6,123 nt of DNA from EX4572-165 sp964581795 (lineage in GTDB: Archaea > Thermoplasmatota > E2 > DHVEG-1). The position numbers were made by a program, and so were the translations under genes. Under the pieces are notes generated by a model that saw only the letters and a list, made by a program, of their open reading frames with translations, had not been told where the DNA came from and made no database searches. Location: positions 1 through 6,123 of the forward strand of contig CAZOPW010000083.1 in NCBI GenBank assembly GCA_964581795.1, in the 5' to 3' direction. Shown in pieces: positions 5,327-6,123 of the stretch; position 1 is the stretch's first letter; every line of letters begins with the position of its first letter.

Positions 5327-6123
5327 ATGATACATGTTGATGTCGCAATTATTGGATCTGGACCTGCAGGAGCAATGGCTGCTCAAAAAATATCAGCAAA
5401 GGGATATTCAGTTGCTTTAATTGAACGTAAGAAAGAAGTTGGAAAACCGGTTCAATGTGCTGAGGCGATAACTAAATTTGCACTTGATAATACGGGTTTA
5501 CCTGTCAAAAATGAATGGGTTCGGCAAAAGGTTAAGGGAGTAAAAATATTATTACCAAAGAATAAAACTTTTTATTCCAAAGTACCTGGATTCTCTATTA
5601 ACCGATATCTTTTTGACACATGGCTTACAAATAAAGCAGTTGAAAATGGGGCAGATCTCTATATAGGGACAACCATGAAAAAACTCAATAAACAAAAAAG
5701 TTCATGGATTGTTACTACTTCTAAAGATGATTTTCAAGCAAAAATCGTCGTTGGAGCTGATGGTGCTGAATCTAAAACAGCTCAACTCACTGGATTACTT
5801 CAAAAAAAGGTGTATATCAAAGCGTTTCAATATACATTTAACAAAAATGATATTACTTTTCCTATTTCTGATTGGCTTTGTATGCATATGGACGAACAAT
5901 TCCAAGGTGGATATGGCTGGGTTTTTCCACGAGGTGATGAATATAATGTCGGAATTGGTAGTGTTAAAGGTTCATTGAAAATGCTTAAACAATATTGTAA
6001 GCAACTTGATTTTGATATTTCAAAACACACTCGTATTACTGCTGGTCTTGTTCCTTTCTTGTTTTCATTTTCTAAACGAACAAAAGAAAGAGTGGTGATC
6101 ATCGGTGATGCTGCAGGACTTGT
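5327..6123 (+). CDS. geranylgeranyl-reductase-family FAD oxidoreductase (3' end missing)
   Basis: The frame is open from the ATG at 5327 to the window end: 265 full codons, where full-length members have about 390-410. The N-terminus is a Rossmann FAD-binding motif, V-A-I-I-G-S-G-P-A-G (residues 6-15), followed by Glu33 at the end of the second strand for the ribose. K-P-V-Q-C-A-E (40-46) carries the Cys (44) conserved in archaeal geranylgeranyl reductases. G-G-Y-G-W-V-F-P-R (194-202) matches the family YxWxFPK substrate-pocket motif, with Arg for Lys. V-G-A-D-G-A (about 142-147) and G-D-A-A-G (260-264) complete the flavin site. The family reduces double bonds of geranylgeranyl chains on archaeal ether lipids, quinones or chlorophyll precursors, using FADH2 from an external donor. 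Here it could saturate lipid side chains generally or the chain added by the nearby UbiA protein; the sequence does not decide. The membrane-lipid C-terminal part lies beyond the window. Confidence 0.92.
   Translation, partial: MIHVDVAIIGSGPAGAMAAQKISAKGYSVALIERKKEVGKPVQCAEAITKFALDNTGLPVKNEWVRQKVKGVKILLPKNKTFYSKVPGFSINRYLFDTWLTNKAVENGADLYIGTTMKKLNKQKSSWIVTTSKDDFQAKIVVGADGAESKTAQLTGLLQKKVYIKAFQYTFNKNDITFPISDWLCMHMDEQFQGGYGWVFPRGDEYNVGIGSVKGSLKMLKQYCKQLDFDISKHTRITAGLVPFLFSFSKRTKERVVIIGDAAGL

Noticed and set aside
5709..6102. ORFs at 5709-5978 (plus) and 5827-6102 (minus)
   Set aside because: Both are shadows of the geranylgeranyl-reductase frame, which stays open from 5327 to the edge and carries GSGPAG, YGWVFP and GDAAG motifs.
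1..6123. CRISPR arrays, tRNA or rRNA genes, insertion sequences, phage genes
   Set aside because: No spaced direct repeats, no recognisable tRNA or rRNA sequence, no transposase or integrase motifs, and no terminal inverted repeats were found.

Overview
This window is AT-rich chromosomal DNA, very probably archaeal. Three things point that way: the pairing of a UbiA-family prenyltransferase with a geranylgeranyl-reductase-family flavoprotein, archaeal-type TATA boxes rather than bacterial -35/-10 pairs, and several ATG starts lying only about 28-32 nt downstream of the first base of a TATA box, which implies leaderless mRNAs. One gene has a clear Shine-Dalgarno instead. The phylum cannot be fixed from the sequence. 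A low-GC lineage such as Asgard archaea or Thermoplasmata is only a guess.

Layout from left to right. Positions 1-160 are intergenic, with at most the first 20 codons of a leftward gene running off the edge. A UbiA-type membrane prenyltransferase (161-1093, minus) is divergent from a cytosolic amidohydrolase (1190-2386, plus), which converges 27 nt away on a radical SAM enzyme (2414-3631, minus). That enzyme has an N-terminal PqqD/RRE-like segment, a CxxxCxxC cluster and a C-terminal twitch-type auxiliary-cluster motif. Just upstream of it, on the same strand, is an easily missed 31-codon ORF (3681-3776) with its own canonical promoter. It is rich in charged residues and ends in Ser-Leu-Cys-Ala-Met-Asp-Trp. 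Divergent from this pair is a second radical SAM protein of the B12-binding-domain class (3897-5270, plus; TTG start with a GGAGG ribosome site). It is followed, behind a further promoter, by a geranylgeranyl-reductase-family gene (5327 to the window end, truncated).

The most interesting reading is a ribosomally made peptide (RiPP-like) pathway. The 31-aa peptide would be the precursor, the RRE/twitch radical SAM enzyme its maturase, and the amidohydrolase (a family that includes Xaa-Pro and related dipeptidases) the protease that trims it. The B12-type radical SAM protein could methylate or otherwise tailor the product. UbiA could attach an isoprenoid to the aromatic product, and the geranylgeranyl reductase could saturate that chain. 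By analogy with mycofactocin and PQQ, this would give a peptide-derived, lipid-anchored redox cofactor or quinone-like molecule. The enzyme families are well supported by motifs. The precursor call rests on position, promoter and composition. The pathway is inference. The dull alternative is a set of unlinked lipid/quinone genes with a chance short ORF.
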